Below the pieces are notes generated by a model, which was not told where the DNA came from, made no database searches, and was given only the letters and a program-made list of their open reading frames with translations. Made by a program: the position numbers and the translations under genes. Of a stretch of DNA of 5,364 nucleotides, positions 5,285-5,364 are shown piece after piece. The DNA comes from Aquirhabdus sp. Lineage in GTDB: Bacteria > Pseudomonadota > Gammaproteobacteria > Pseudomonadales > Moraxellaceae. The first letter of the stretch is position 1. Each line of letters opens with the position of its first letter. The stretch lies in assembly GCA_030151145.1 (NCBI GenBank), contig JASLEL010000273.1, positions 1-5,364 on the forward strand. The letters are read 5' to 3'.

Positions 5285-5364
5285 GTGAAAAAATTTGCAA
5301 AACTGGGGTTGGTAGCATCGATTCTGACCAGTGGCAGTGCATTTGCCATGCAGGCGATGGATGA
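5285..5364 (+). CDS. Secreted TGQ-family protein, paralog 3 (5' end only, cut by window edge)
   Basis: Twenty-six codons are visible from GTG 5285. They encode a signal peptide starting MKKFAKLGLV, hydrophobic, ending LTSGSAFA, followed by MQAMD. The SGSAFA-MQ-x-M junction is the same as in the two complete upstream genes, so this is a third, more diverged member of the tandem family. The rest lies beyond the right edge, so neither length nor completeness can be judged. It follows a strong terminator and has its own ribosome-binding site and leader, which points to independent transcription. Function is unknown, as for its relatives. Confidence 0.8.
   Translation, partial: MKKFAKLGLVASILTSGSAFAMQAMD

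Noticed and set aside
5062..5349. 95-codon minus-strand frame at the right end
   Set aside because: It overlaps the start of paralog 3 antisense, crosses the GC-rich inverted repeat and shows no recognisable motif or convincing start.
1..5364. Search for CRISPR arrays, tRNA, rRNA, insertion sequences and attachment sites
   Set aside because: I saw no regularly spaced repeats, cloverleaf sequences, transposase motifs or flanking terminal repeats. The only large repeat is the paralog duplication itself.

Overview
The window looks like chromosomal DNA of a gammaproteobacterium. The evidence is a feoA-feoB iron operon behind a Fur-box-like site, a PabB of the proteobacterial type, Shine-Dalgarno-led genes, and small secreted proteins whose mature N-terminus carries a D-LS-x-x-TGQDGI motif. 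I associate that motif mainly with Pseudomonadales, including the Moraxellaceae. That last placement is recall from family knowledge and was not searched. Coding DNA is moderately GC-rich and the intergenic stretches are clearly AT-rich.

Left part (1-842, minus strand): the first 166 codons of feoB (ferrous-iron transporter, GTPase domain) run off the left edge. They are preceded by feoA and by a Fur-box-like sequence just upstream of feoA. The two genes should be one iron-repressed transcript for Fe(II) uptake.

Middle (843-2644, minus strand): a 197-base spacer without a gene, then pabB, aminodeoxychorismate synthase component I of folate biosynthesis. Its longest frame is about 75 residues longer than expected. 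The true start is probably near 2419-2425, which leaves a divergent regulatory region of almost 500 bases between pabB and the next gene. That region holds several inverted repeats.

Right part (2902-5364, plus strand): a tandem array of at least three paralogous secreted proteins. The first two are complete, 295 residues each, about 85% identical and without gaps between them. The third is cut by the right edge after 26 codons. Each has a signal peptide ending SGSAFA followed by MQ-x-M. The mature proteins are rich in Gly, Thr, Ser and Asn, lack Cys and Trp, and have alternating beta-strand-like hydrophobics, suggesting a secreted or surface beta-rich protein. Their function is unknown. Each gene has its own ribosome-binding site, and the spacers hold strong hairpins, including one convincing intrinsic terminator at 5002-5037, so the copies are probably separate transcription units. 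This array is the least explained and most interesting part of the window. The iron, folate and secreted-protein genes show no evident functional link.
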